Positions 24,901 to 36,773 are shown, counted from the first letter of the stretch. The stretch is DNA of 64,000 nt from Scolanthus callimorphus (GCA_033964015.1 CM066916.1:12936501-13000500); one strand, 5' to 3'. Notes: a model not told the origin generated them from the sequence alone. Translations and numbers: made by a program.

Positions 24901-27900
24901 GGCTTGCTCCAAGTTATTTGGCTTCAAAATTTTCTATGAAATCAACAAGCTACGACCTGAGGGACTCTGAGAATAAACTTAATGTTCCAAAACCAGAACT
25001 AACTATCTAAAAAACAGCTTCACTTATACCGCGCCACACTGTGGAATAGCCTTCCGCGTGAAGCAAGATGCTCAGAGTCACTCGGGTCTTTCAAACGCGC
25101 AGTATACACGGCATTCACGGAAAGCAGCTCTTTATTTAATTATAGGAGTTTTTTATAATTATTTAATTAATATTCTATAGTTATTAGTAGTTAGTAGTAG
25201 TAGTTTATTGTTATATAGTTATATGTAGTTATATATTTTTAATATTAGCTGATGAATTGCACGTGTCTAAATAAAGTTTATCTATCTATCTATCTACGGT
25301 GCCGCTCCCTCGTACTAAGTATGGCAAACGAAGCTTTAGTTACAGTGGAGCGGCACTGTGGAATGATTTACCAGTTGAATTGAGGCGATCTCCATCGCTA
25401 CTAAATTTAAAGACGGGGTCACGCACGGCCTCTAAGTGACACGGCATCCTTGAAAGCAGGTTTTTATTATTATTATTATTATTATTATATTATTCATATT
25501 ATATATTTATATATTTGTAGTATTTTTTTTTTCCTTTGTATTTTGTAAATAGATTTCTCGAGTATTATTATAGTCTCTACCTGAAGGTTCTACCGTGTAT
25601 AAATAAAGCTTTAACTTACTTACTTACTTACTAGACCAGGTTAATTAATTAATTACACGCATTGTTGTTTGTCCCGTCATAATTCTAATTGCCCGCGAGA
25701 CCAGGTTAATTAATTACACGCATTGTTGTCTGTCCCGTCACATTTCTAATTGCACGCGAGAACAGTTAATTAATTAATTACACTCATTGTTTGTCCCGTC
25801 ACAATTCTAATTGGCCGCGATACCAGGTTAATTAATTACACGCATTGTTGTTTGTCCCGTCACATTTCTAATTGGCCGCGAGACCAGGTTAATTAATTAC
25901 ACGCATTGTTGTTTGTCCCGTCACATTTCTAATTGCCCGCGAGACCAGGTTAATCAATTACACGCATTGTTGTTTGTCCCGTCACAATTCCAATTGCCCG
26001 CGAGACCAGTTAATTAATTACACGCATTTTGTTTGTTTGGTCGACCCACACACCAATCTCAACGGGCTGATAGCTTAGTTGGTAGAGCGGCGGTCTTGAT
26101 ACCCGAAGGTCGTGGGTTCGAATCCCATTCAGCCTGGATTTTTTTCAATCCAGGTGAGTTTGCTCTGGTTGGCATACGTTAGTTCTAAGTCCCTGAAGAT
26201 TGTTGTCTGTCCCGTCATAATTCTAATAGCACGCGAGACCAGGTTAATTAACTAAACGCATTGTTGTCTGTCCCGTCACAATTCTAATTCCGCGCGAGAC
26301 CAGGTTACGCACTGTTGTCTGTCCTGTCATAATTCTAATTGCACGCAAAACCAGGTTAATTAATTACACGAATTGTTGTTTGTCCTCTCACAATTCTAAT
26401 AGCACGCGAGACCAGTTAATAGCCTGCGTAGCTGACGGTTTTGTGGGGGTTTTAGCAGGTTTTTATCCGCGAAATGTTCGGTAGAAATGTTCGGTAGTTT
26501 GCTTGTTGTTCGATGAGATGGCCGCGCGAGCGCTGGGGCAAGGTGCGACTACTCCCCGCCCGCCCCCCCCCAGGCGCACTTTTCAACCAGGCGCACCTTG
26601 CCCCAGCGCTCGCGAGACCATGTTAATTAATTACACGAATTGTTGTTTGTCCCGTCATAAGTCTAATTGCCTGCGAAACCAGGTTAATTAATTACACGCA
26701 TTGTTCTTTGTCCTGTCATAATTATAATTGCACGCGAGACCAGGGTTATTAATTAATTACACGCATTGTTGTTTGTCCCGTCACAACATTTCTAATAGTA
26801 CGCAACACCATGTTTATTAATTACAGGAATTGTTGTTTGTCCTGTCATAATTCTAATAGCACGCGAGACCAGGGTAATTAATTACACGAATTGTTGTTTG
26901 TCCTCTCACAATTCTAATTCTACGCGAGACCAGGTTACTTAACTACACGCACTGTTGTCTGTCCCGTCATAATTCTAATTGCACGCGAGTCCAGTTAATT
27001 AATTACACGCATTGTTGTTTTGCTCGAGGTCAGCTCTTGAGTTTCCCGAGAAACAACTCAAACGCGAACGGGCAGAGTTTCAGCCTCTGGTCCCCAGGGT
27101 AATGACTGGTCAGAAATGAGATATAACCAAGCTCAAGCTGATCAAGCTCATTAAGCTGATCAAGCTCAAGCTCATCAAGCTCAAGCTCATCAAGCTCAAG
27201 CTCATCAAGCTCAAGCTCATCAAGCTCAAGCTCATCAAGCTGATCAAGCTCATTAAGCTGATCAAGCTCATTAAGCTCGAGCTTATCAAGCTGATCAAGC
27301 TCAAGCTCATCAAGCTGATCAAGCTCATTAAGCTGATCAATCTCAAGCTCATCAAGTTCAAGCTCATCAAGCTCGAGCTCATCAACCTGATCAAGCTCAA
27401 GCTCAACAAGCTGATCAAGCTCAAACTCATTAGCTGATCAAGCTCAAGCTATCAAGTTCAAGCTGATCAAGCTCAAGCTCATCAAGCTCAAGCTGATCAG
27501 CTCAATCTCATCAAGCTCGAGCTCATCAAGCTGATCAAGCTCAAGCTCATCAAGCTGATCAAGCTCAAGCTCATTAAGCTGATCAAGCTCAAGCTCATCA
27601 AGCTCAAGCTCATCAGCTCGAGCTCATCAAGCTGATCAAGCTCAGCTGATCAAGCTCAAGCTCAAGCTGATCAAGCTCAAGCTCATTAAGCGGATCAAGC
27701 TCAAGCTATCAAGTTCAAGCTGATCAAGCTCAAGCTCACGTTCAAGCTTGGGTGGTCATCATGTCCCATGACCTTCCAGTCGTTATTATAAACCATGCAC
27801 CAACCTGAGGTGTTTCCGGTGTAGTCTCTTGTGTAACATCCTCCCCACTGCCAGACAGGTCACCATTCGGAGTGCTGGACCCACTACTCTCCTCCTCATT

Positions 27901-30900
27901 GTCAGCTGCCTCGGGAGCAGCTGTCGTCTTGGCAGACTCAAAGTAGCCACACTTTTTTATCTTCTCAATGACATCCCGTAGATCTTTGTCTGTTTACATT
28001 TCAATTAAGTTAATCAACCAGTTGATTTCTTGCTCTCAATAGGACTGTCGTGAGTAATTCGCAATTACTTTATAATTACTCCTATAGGTTTTATTCAGAA
28101 TTCGTGTAATTACTTTGCGATTGGTTTCACTCAGTCATATGAAAACCGCTCCATAATGTAAAAATGTAAACGTTTGAGGCCGAATTGCGCGAGTATTAAC
28201 CGCGCCAGTGACAGCGAAGCGGTCATAAGCACAGACACTGAGGGTGGTCACTGCCAGAGGGTTTATTACGTCCCCAGTGGTTCTTTAACGTCCCCGCTTA
28301 TACATGTACTGAGTAGAGTAGAAGGCAAGACGCGACCTCGGTTTATTGTCTCATCCGTGAACACAGTAGAACAACTTAAACCCACAATATGAACCAGTTT
28401 CGACCGAGACCAGAACTGAAAGAAAATTTCCTCTGTCCCGGCCAGGAGTCGAGAGATGGGAGTCGAACCCCGGATCACAGCGGTGAGAGACCCAACGCCG
28501 TAACACACCGTGCATTGCCAAGCGTCCCAAAGAGATTCTAAAACTTTTCCATCTCCTCAGAAAATCGTGTCTTATGTGAAAGTGCATATCACCCCAGAAA
28601 AGAGCGAAATGGGATGAATTCTAAGCGTTTGAGGCTTTAAATTGATGTATGATACTTGCGATTTGGATAAAACCCCAGCTCAGTACGCGCAGCCAAAGTA
28701 GCCGATTTGCCCTTTTGGTCACCCTGTGGATAACAGACCGATAACGGATTACCGGGTCGAGCTTTCTTGTGACGTGTCCGGAGGTATTGTTTTCAGCTGT
28801 CACTCAAATGTAGATTCAGAGAGAAGTGCACTACAGTATAAATTTTTCCACGAATGCACAAAAGAAACTCATTTTGATATGCTCGTCAACATCTATACAT
28901 ACAAATTATTTCGTATTTTTAATGTTTGAAATGTTTTTTTTCGTCACTATGAAAGAACAATACCTCTCGCCATGTCATTCGACCCAGGCCTTTTTTCGCA
29001 CGGCCGTCTTCATCGAAGGAAATAATTCAAACATCATTCATTTTTCAATGAAATCGAAAACAGTTTTCAGGAAGTTACCTCTAATGTCCTATACTATTTG
29101 TCACATTTCGCTCTTTTCAGGGGTGATATATACACTTTAAATATAAACTGGGTTTGACTTGAACGATGATTAATCATCTAATTTTTGCTACCCAAAACTG
29201 TGAAAATTCACAATCTCTCGCTGGACCTATGTTTCAGTTACTGTATTGTACTAATAATAAATAATGATAATGGATTATTCAAACAGCTCCACTACATAGG
29301 GGCCCTAAAAACACTGTCCTGTCCACAGACACAGAAAAAATTGTCAATCTACTAAAAATACAGTATTTATAATATCAGAAATTATTGCCAAAGTGAAAGA
29401 TAAAAGAGCAAATTGTTGAAAACTTTTAACAGAAACGCCATGACAAAAGCATCAGTAGCATACTTTGTAAATATCATTCTAAAAACAAAGAAAGTGTTTT
29501 CTTGCTGACAGGCAGAAACTGCAGGCTGGGCAGAACACTATGATAGTCAAACAGGGCTGGAAACTGCACCCATATGAGTCGTTTTTATGATTTTTGGGAC
29601 TAAAAAATTCAAGCTAGTTGAAACTTCCCAACCAATTCTTAAGCTAGCATATATTAAAAAGTTTAGATTTACCAATTAACACTTATTGGATGAGTTGAGC
29701 ATGATAGTGAGATTTGTCAACGCCGAGGTTTGTGTTATCTGCCGAAGCGAAGCTGAGGCGGATAACACTAACTCGAGGCGTTGACAATCTCACTATCATG
29801 CGAAAACCGAATTCAATAATTGCTTTATTATTCTTACCTAGCTAAACGAAGTCAGCGATGAGGCCGTGCACGGCGACACGGTTTTTCAACTTCATCTTAC
29901 GTCCATTGGTATTTTCCTTTAGATTTCCTTTTGTATTCAATTCAAATAAGCCATAGTTGATGTTTAGATATCCTAAGTAATGATCTCTTGGCAAAATCAT
30001 AACAGATTCAACGAGAATATTCGCAAACCGGCTTTCAATTCGGAAATGAAAACCAAGATGGCGGCCAAACCTATTGGCTTTGCATTATGACCTCATTAGA
30101 GTGCATCAATCTTAATGTCTGTAGTATGACGTCAGGCACTGCGCGCCAACAAGGTTTCGCTGCGTACTCTTAGCCAATCAGAACCGAGATAGTGGCATGG
30201 CTGAATAATATAACATTCTCGTTTTTGATATGACTAAATGTGGTCAGGTGCCACAAAATTTGCTAAAAGAATCCAAAGTTTGATATTGACAATATTGGTG
30301 TGGAGCACCACCACTGTGTTTCAAGCCCTAAAACATTTTGACAAAAAAAATTTGCAACTAAATTTTAGAGATGGTTTGCAAATTTCGACTTTTTTTCCCT
30401 TCCAGCCCTGCAGAATATAACAGTGGAGCAAAGGATACAGGTTGTTCCAGTAACAGCAGAAGTGCTGCTTGCTAACAAGTTGACAATGTGTTCACTTGCA
30501 GAAGCCAGTTGTTTATTGATGTCCAGGTCAGATTCAGGTCAGGCGTTATTAACTTGTAAAATTCATCTATCTGAGCAAACTGTTCTTCTGTTACCAGCTG
30601 CAGAACAACAACAAAAAAAAACAGTCAGTTCTAATGAAAGCAAATGACAACCATTATTACCAGAGCATGTTATTTATCTGTCTATGAGAAACTCTGGTAG
30701 CATTTTTATTTCTGGATTCTTTGCTTCACTTACAGGGCTCAATCTTAACGGTGGTCAACTACCCAAATACTAGTACAGTAGAATTTTCGTTTTGGCTAGT
30801 GGATTTTGGCTCTTAAATAGCCATCTTGGCTACTGGATTTTTGGCAAGAAAGTAAAACTTTCAAAATGTTTTTCACGGGTTTCATCTAAATAAATTGAAA

Positions 30901-33570
30901 GAAAACAGGGGGTAAAAATCATTCTACAACAATCGCACACAATATCATCTGAATGAATTCTAAGACTGTTCCCTACTGTCACTGAATAATGGTAACATTT
31001 AAAAATTCATTTTTATTCAGTGCATGGTGTGACTAGTAGAAAATATATTATAGCTAGTGAATCTTGGCCATTTACTGCCACTTGACTACTATTTCCAAAA
31101 GTTAAGATCGAGCCCTGACTTACATACCAGTATACAGTAATATTTACAACTTTTCGTTTTCTTTTTTACATGACCAAACAATGAGGACTTGCACAGAATA
31201 AGAATTGCATACAAGGCATTTTGCAATTTCAACAGATTAAGGTCGCCCATGGCAATAATCTTTTTTTATTTTGGTTGCTTCCATGTTCATATAGTCCTTC
31301 GGTGCGTAGCAAAAAAGAAAGAAAGAATACTATGGGAATATATGCCACGTGATCTGACCGTAATTGCATAGAAAACTACCCTGCTAGCCAGCTCTGTAGT
31401 GTTTTTTTTCCCCGGATATATGACATTTGGAATGCCGGATTCCTGTGTCTTCTTTCCCCCCATGACACAGGAATCCCGCAAATCAAATATTTGAAACCTC
31501 ACTGGAGAGCCAGCTACCGTAGCAGGCTAATAGAAAACTAAACAATTTGAGACTGTTCTAGTGTTGGGGATTCTTATATTGGATTCTTAGCACTAAAAGT
31601 GCTAAAAATGCTGAGAATTTTCTATGGGCCTTGTGTGTTGTGTTTAGCAGAAATCCTATAATAATAGAATCCCTATGCCACACTTTGATTGAAAACATTG
31701 AGTTGGGTGTTTTGTTAGGACATCACCTTTCCAAACACATTTAAAAACACAATAACCATTTGGTGGTTGCAGCTACACTAAATTAATTTCTTTTTATAAA
31801 AACAAAAAAATTCAGGGACATCAATCCCCCCCCCAAAAAAAACTGACTGCAATTCTCCTGGGAGAAACACAGCAAATGTATATGTATGGCAAATGTATGT
31901 TGTCTTATTTTTTCTTCGGATATGAAGCGAAAAATCCAGAGACTCTCAGCAAAACTGGGAGAGTTGACATCTCTGATATTTACACACACACAGAATCATA
32001 TAGTTTGTAACTAAAAAATCTTGTGACTCCCACATTACGATGCATTTGGCACTTCTCTAGATCCTATTTAACATATAATTCTCTCTGGAGGATGCACATA
32101 GTTGGGCTCCAGTTATGGGTTCTTGTTTACCCTGGTTTTCAAGGGTTAGAGCCTCAAATCTCCAGACTTTTCCATAGCTAAATTAATCTCTGTTTTTTCA
32201 GCAAGGATTGAAAGAAAATGCTCTGAAAGGTTTCAGGAAACTCAGAAAATGAAAAGATTCCACAAATTCTCAAATTTAAGAGCTTTGGGATTTGCAGCTA
32301 TGGCATGCACCTACATGTCAGAATTCTACTCACCACAGCTCCCCCAGTGCCACTCAGGAAGTCCGTCCTTACATCCTCTGACAAGTTGTCCATTAATGAC
32401 TGGAGCTCCAGGACCTCACGGACCTTGAGAACATCAGCATTATGCTGGGCCTGTTGCATAGCTACTTGGTCCCGACGAGCCTGCTTTTTTCTGCTGCTTC
32501 TGGTACTGCAAAAAACAAGTGTAGACAATGTATGTATTTTAATACCCAATCAATAAAATAAATACTGGGATTTGGCCATGCATGAAGCATGGAATACATT
32601 TTGTGATTCTTTGCTTTAGTGACAACAAGACAATAGAGTAGCCAGAATTTTCAATCTTGTACCAAGATTTGTGAAGGGGCACAGAGGGAGGTACCGGTAG
32701 AAGCCATTTTGGTTGCTTTTTCCCATACAATTTGTCAATAATTACTGTTTTTAGTGTTTCAAAAGGGGGGGCCCAGACCAAATCCTAAAGCAACCTTTTT
32801 TTAATTAGGTCTAGATAGCATAGGTCTATATCACTATTTCCATAAACGCCAACAATTATTACTACTTTTTAACTGAGGGTGAGCTTTGTACTGAGAAATC
32901 TCTGGGTCTTGTGCAAAAGATCAAGGGCTGAGATTTCTCAGTACGACTGAACAAGGGAGGTGAATAGAGTTTTATTATATGCCATTTTCCTTTTAACCTT
33001 CACTGAGTTCACCCAAATCTACTGCTGTGTGTGTGGTTTCACAGTTTTCCCACTAAATGCTTTTGTTTGAGTTTAGTTTGACATTTGCAAAAAAATCTTC
33101 CAGACGACACAAGTTAAACCACCGGTAAGCAAACACATTCTAGTTTGTGATTTTCAGTTCTGATTGTATGGTTGAGATATTGTGCTCAGATATGGGAATC
33201 TTCAGACTCCCAGGGGGTACTCAGATTGACGGGGGTCCGACGGAGCTCCAAATTTGACACCCAAAAAAATACCTGAGCCATAAATTTGATACCCAAAAAA
33301 ATACCTGCTCCCAAAATTTGATACCCAAAAAAATAGCAAACTTTTTTTAGCCTAAAAAGGTTATTTAATAGCAGCATAAACATAATGCGCATCCCATTAT
33401 CTTTCCCAAAATAGATTGAGCTTAAGGCAGTATCTTGATGATCATAGCCTGTCAGAAGTTTCAACCTCCCAAAATACCCGTGATTTTTCAACAACCCCCC
33501 AAAATACCTGGTAGAATTTTCACCCCAAAAATACTTTTACTACAAATTTCATACCAAAAAATATGTCGGA

Positions 33571-33602
<32 letters not shown>

Positions 33603-36090
33603 CATTCTCAATGTCACATGAACTTGAAATGCTAAATGCAATATCTGCTTTAGCATGTGAAGTTCTTGTATTTCTATTAATATCGGGAGAGTGGGAGTCC
33701 AGCCTCAAAAGCGCGAGTCTCCCATCAAAAGCTGAAGAGTTGGCATCTCTGAGGTTTGATACCGACAAGTAGAGTGAAAGAACTTTCTGCAATTCCCCCA
33801 ACAAAATCAGCCAAGCCAAATCAGCAAAAGGCCCTCAAATGGCTATCACCAGAGCCGCTGATGAGCAAAGGGCTGGGTGTTGGAGAATTCTGCAATAGGT
33901 GAAAAAGGTTTGACTTTAGAAAAGCTAAAATACTTAATGGTTTAAAATACCTCAACAACCAGTTGCTGGAACTGCTTTTGAAGGTCTTTAGCCATCTCAA
34001 GGTTCATCTCCACAGCCCGAAGATTCTCAATTGCTGCCTGTTGAGCACAACAATAAAAACCATGATTAGAAATAGAAATATTGTTATGTGGTGTTGCGGT
34101 ATTGGCTGGATTTTCGCATGGTTTTGCAGTTAGGCATCAGTGCTCGACCTTAACGTTTTTGGCCACTAGTCCCAGGACACGTAGCACAGAAAAGTTACTT
34201 GCCCTAGCCAAGTTTCTAGTTGTCCAGTTATGGTATAAAAAATAGTCGTAAAATATAGATCAAGCCGATGTATGAAACATAAAAATGTAGGTTGCTTGTC
34301 AATGCTCATTACTCATTAGCCTCTTTGTGGACTCGTCCAGTCATCGTGAACTGGTGACTGGACGAACGCAAGACGAAAGTCAAAAATATTTTATGAAAAG
34401 ATGATAGCTTCCAGAGTTTGATGCAAAACTCGCTCAAAAATCAGTGTGAACACTTTTTAAAACAAAAAAAACACATACAAGCAAAATGATTTATGTTTAT
34501 ATTTCGCACAGAATTGTTGCTTGTCCTGTGCCTTAGTGCCCCTGAGTTTTCACTTGTCCTGAAGCATTTCTTACTTGTCCAGGGCAAGTGGACAACCGCT
34601 AAGGTTGAGCACTGGACATTTTCCAAGTCTATGGTGTGCCAAAATTTGAGAAATGGTCTGTGATTACACAGTAATTTGTGTACAAAATTATGTTATTGCT
34701 GTTTGTAGGTCCTACCGGTATAGTGAATGGTACTTCGCCTTCCATTCAACAAAATAAAAACATTATAAAGGAGGGTACTCTTTAAAGCATTATTCCATTA
34801 CAAATCAGGCAAAAAATAAATTCTTTAAGTGTTTTTTTTTTTTTTTGCGGTAAATGGTACCTATTTCTGAAAAGTGTGGAAATGTGGTGTTGTCAAATTT
34901 GAGAACCCCCTAAGGCCCCTCAATATAGATGTTTCATAGGACATGCATCAGATTAGTTACAAAAGTTATTTCTATAAATCCTAGTGTTGTATTCTTCGCG
35001 CTGTTCTATACATTTGAGATGTAGACCTGCCTTTGAACCGTTCTGCCTATCATTTCTATGGCAACAGTCAAGAACTGTCTGTAGAAAATGGACCCCAGAA
35101 AAGTACAAGTACCATGCAAAATACAGATACTACAGAAACATTTCTGCATAATAAATTTACACCCAAACAACTGTGATATATGCAGCATATTTACCTAATT
35201 TTTCTATCCTTTAGCCAAGTTCAGTTTACATTGCTTTAAAACCCAAAATTTAAATAGAAATGACTGCATACAAAATGCCATCTGCATTAACTATTCCCAA
35301 AGCAAAACAAAGAACTGTACAATGTGTTGTTCCAAGTCAAATTATGTTTCTAAAATTTCCATACTTAAATTGTCAAATATTCTATCCGTCCCACATCTCG
35401 ATGAAAATAAAATGATCAATTTGATCAATTCAACAAATAATTTAAATTTTAAAAACATTCCCATCCAAATGTAAGCTTAACTTACCAGCCCAAGATTTGA
35501 CATCATTTCTATAAATCGCACAATGGATAAACACGGCGGAAAATAACATTTAAGTCGTTCTGTCCAAAACAATCTGCTGTATTCAGTACTTAGGCGTCTA
35601 TAAATACCCATAGACTGACAATATTCGAGATTCCAGCTGATAGAATATGCATTTTGTATGAGCTGAACACAGAAGTTGCATCTGTCAATCGCTTGACTGA
35701 ACTTTCATGTGGAAGAACTCAGACAAATGCTAGGCACAGTTATTACGCCCTGGTATAAAAACAGACTAACAACACACCTTTTGGTCGAGATTCAGCTCCT
35801 GTCCGCTATCCAACTGCTTCTTGTAGCCATCCAACTTTTGCTAAAAGCATCAGAAACGGGAGAAACAGGATAAGACATCAGCACGAAATGGACGTCAAAT
35901 GGAAGACTTGATCGAACGGCGTGGTCGAGCGATGTCGCAATGTGAGACAACATTCCGAATAAATTTTACGCACCTTTCGCTTCTCGAGGTTCCGAACTTT
36001 CTTCTCCACGAGAAGAAGTCCCGATTTGGCAATATCATTGGACTCCATGAGAGATTGCGATTGGGAAGGTTTGGATGAAGCGCTTGGCAT
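18313..36090 (-). CDS. CAPRIN: Caprin homologue, nine exons, with frame-breaking indels
   Basis: Cytoplasmic RNA-binding protein of stress and RNP granules (family knowledge). Exons: 36090-35974, 35840-35778, 34037-33951, 32505-32334, 30597-30439, 27989-27805, 20711-20456, 19680-19483, 18415-18313. Exons 1-6 match the conserved HR1 region: [58 protein letters not shown], and TGTTY joined across the intron to KDLRDVIEK. Exons 8-9 encode an RGG-rich tail ([30 protein letters not shown]) ending GAPQQQ then TAA. All borders are GT-AG, and phases fit if these are removed: one base in the A6 run (32485-32490), an 11-bp tandem duplication in exon 5 (about 30521-30542), one G in exon 8 (19566-19569) and one base in exon 9. 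Total about 446 codons. It may be a real gene with assembly errors or an unprocessed pseudogene. Exon 7 has a rival frame, so its product is least certain. Confidence 0.85.
18621..18903. mobile_element. Double-hairpin MITE
   Basis: Two adjacent foldbacks: the first runs from TTTACTCAAATCACGCTAG to CTAGTGTGATTCGACTAAA, the second from ACAATTATTCCTC to GAGGAATAATTGT. It shares the word TTCTGATTGGTTGAGCTACT and the two-hairpin plan with 54008-54314. It lies in Caprin intron 8. Confidence 0.65.
19149..19386. mobile_element. TIR element in Caprin intron 8
   Basis: Ends GGCTAAACTAGGACACATGT and the inverse at the right, with several internal copies of words such as GTAGCCGGACACA and AACATTGTTGCGCGC. 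Nonautonomous; superfamily not assigned. Confidence 0.65.
20111..20435. mobile_element. hAT5-like MITE 16 bp from a Caprin splice donor, duplication ATGCA
   Basis: ATGCA lies at 20106-20110 and 20436-20440. Ends are CAGTGGCGGATCCAG and the diverged inverse GATCCGCGCCTG. The Caprin exon 7 donor is at 20455, so the element nearly abuts the exon. A run of 12 G lies near 20388. Confidence 0.7.
21090..21207. repeat. Left part of a 57-61-bp minisatellite
   Basis: About two copies of a unit containing CCAGGTTAATTAATTACACG and TTGTCCCGTCACATTTC. The unit is interrupted after GCCCGCGA by a LINE and resumes with GACCAGG at 25636. Confidence 0.8.
21208..25297 (+). pseudogene. L2/CR1-type LINE, broken, antisense to Caprin
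   Basis: ORF1 region: coiled coil (21332-21700), then an SGNH-esterase-like segment with LIGDSMVNN and HVGTNDL (21721-22065). ORF2 region: APE endonuclease pieces ([14 protein letters not shown] near 22400, GDINCNV near 22740, TAISDHSMV near 22935), then reverse transcriptase with [56 protein letters not shown] and, in another frame, [11 protein letters not shown]. The tail ends in (TATC)n at about 25275-25297. Several frame changes and stops show it is not active. It lies in Caprin intron 6, within a minisatellite. Confidence 0.88.
25298..25635 (+). pseudogene. 3' tail of a second LINE
   Basis: Starts directly after the first LINE's TATC run. Short frames resemble the usual ORF2 end (a DLPVELR-like stretch, then [13 protein letters not shown]), followed by an ATT run, an AATAAAGC signal and (TTAC)n. 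Strongly 5'-truncated. Confidence 0.6.
25636..27030. repeat. Main block of the 57-61-bp minisatellite
   Basis: About 20 imperfect units containing CCAGGTTAATTAATTACACG, GCATTGTTGTTTGTCCCGTC and TCTAATTGCCCGCGAGA. It is interrupted by a tRNA-like segment (26040-26200) and by a 190-bp insert (about 26420-26610) whose GAGCGCTGGGGCAAGGTGCG is repeated inverted. The block continues the units at 21090-21207. Confidence 0.88.
26064..26136 (+). tRNA. tRNA-like sequence, probably a pseudogene or SINE head
   Basis: A 73-nt cloverleaf can be drawn: acceptor GGGCTGA with TCAGCCT (one G-U), D arm GCTT...GAGC, T arm GTGGG TTCGAAT CCCAT, internal promoter boxes TAGCTTAGTTGG and GGTTCGAATCC. The anticodon stem has two mismatched pairs. 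The loop CTTGATA would give UGA (Ser), yet there is no long variable arm as serine tRNAs have, and position 37 is T. It is therefore probably not a working tRNA. It sits inside a minisatellite. Confidence 0.5.
27126..27745. repeat. AAGCTC / AAGCTGATC tandem array
   Basis: About 620 bp of alternating 6- and 9-bp words (AAGCTC, AAGCTCATC, AAGCTGATC). It is immediately downstream (plus-strand sense) of the minisatellite and 60 bp from Caprin exon 6. All its open frames are low-complexity Leu/Ser/Met and not genes. Confidence 0.92.
28200..28530 (-). repeat. Possible tRNA-derived SINE
   Basis: On the minus strand an A-box-like TGGCAATGCACGG (28509-28520) is followed by a perfect B box GGTTCGACTCC (28459-28469). 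An unrelated body of about 250 bp follows. No tail or target duplication was found, so this is only a candidate. Confidence 0.35.
29699..29801. repeat. 103-bp near-perfect foldback
   Basis: Arms start GCATGATAGTGAGATT and end AATCTCACTATCATGC, continuing inward through TGTCAACGCC and GTGTTATC. Probably the left end of a larger MITE, since the following 400 bp (to about 30200) has a similar dispersed-repeat composition. Lies in Caprin intron 5. Confidence 0.6.
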
Positions 36091-36218
36091 ACTCAAGTTA
36101 AGTTACCGTTCGTGGTCTGCACATGTGCTTCGGCAATGACGTCACTTTCGCGTCCACAATGCCGTGCGGCGCGGGCTCTCAACAGAGCTATTCCCCGAGC
36201 ACGGCCCCAATAACTGAG

Positions 36219-36672
36219 ACCCCGGTTACACGGGTCCGGACGAATATTTGACCGGGCGAATTCTGGCCCACTTACGGCTTTTGTTCACACGGGTCCGGCG
36301 GAACTGGACCAATTTATGCACGGCAAAGTGTGCAAGTTTGGGACCTGCAAAAAGCAGGTACAACTTTTGACCGGCACGGTTCCGTTTTCGTACCGGACCC
36401 GTGTAAACACCGGAACCGTGCAAGTTTTTGCACAGTTCCACGGTAATGGCCTGGAAACTAGCCCTCTTAGGCGAGGATGCTAAGCTATTATTCAATCTTC
36501 AACCAATCACAGAACGAGACTGAAGAAGCCATGTTAGTGCTAGCTCAGTTGCACGGACTCGTGTAAACACCTCTGCAATGTGGAACAAAACTTGCACGGT
36601 ACCGTGTATACAGGTGTTCCAGGTACAAAATTCGCCCGGTCAAAAATTCGTCCGGACCCGTGTAACCGGGGT
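36219..36672. mobile_element. 454-bp TIR element at the Caprin 5' end, duplication CTGAG
   Basis: CTGAG occurs at 36214-36218 and 36673-36677. Ends ACCCCGGTTACACGGGTCCG and the inverse extend for about 45 bp. The interior reuses ACCGTGCAAG and GTGTAAACACC words. It begins 128 bp upstream of the Caprin start codon, so it probably lies in or next to the promoter. Confidence 0.8.
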
Positions 36673-36773
36673 CTGAGTTGATAAGTTTTCCGCCGCACGA
36701 CACAGGAAGACTGACGGGGAGAGGGGTAGTTCTGGTTATTATCATTGCTATCTATAGACCCAGCAGGGGCGGA

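Noticed and set aside
25636..27030. CRISPR-like array
   Set aside because: Repeats are direct and regularly spaced, but there are no unique spacers; the whole 57-61-bp unit is repeated, and the context is an animal intron.
27110..27430. Leu/Ser/Met-rich protein of about 106 residues
   Set aside because: Direct reading of the AAGCTC array.
33218..33600. Another poly-G-ended TIR element (GGGGTCCGACGGAG and GTCGGACCCCC)
   Set aside because: Ends are only partly inverted and no target duplication could be fixed, so it is not listed as a feature; it may be a decayed family member.
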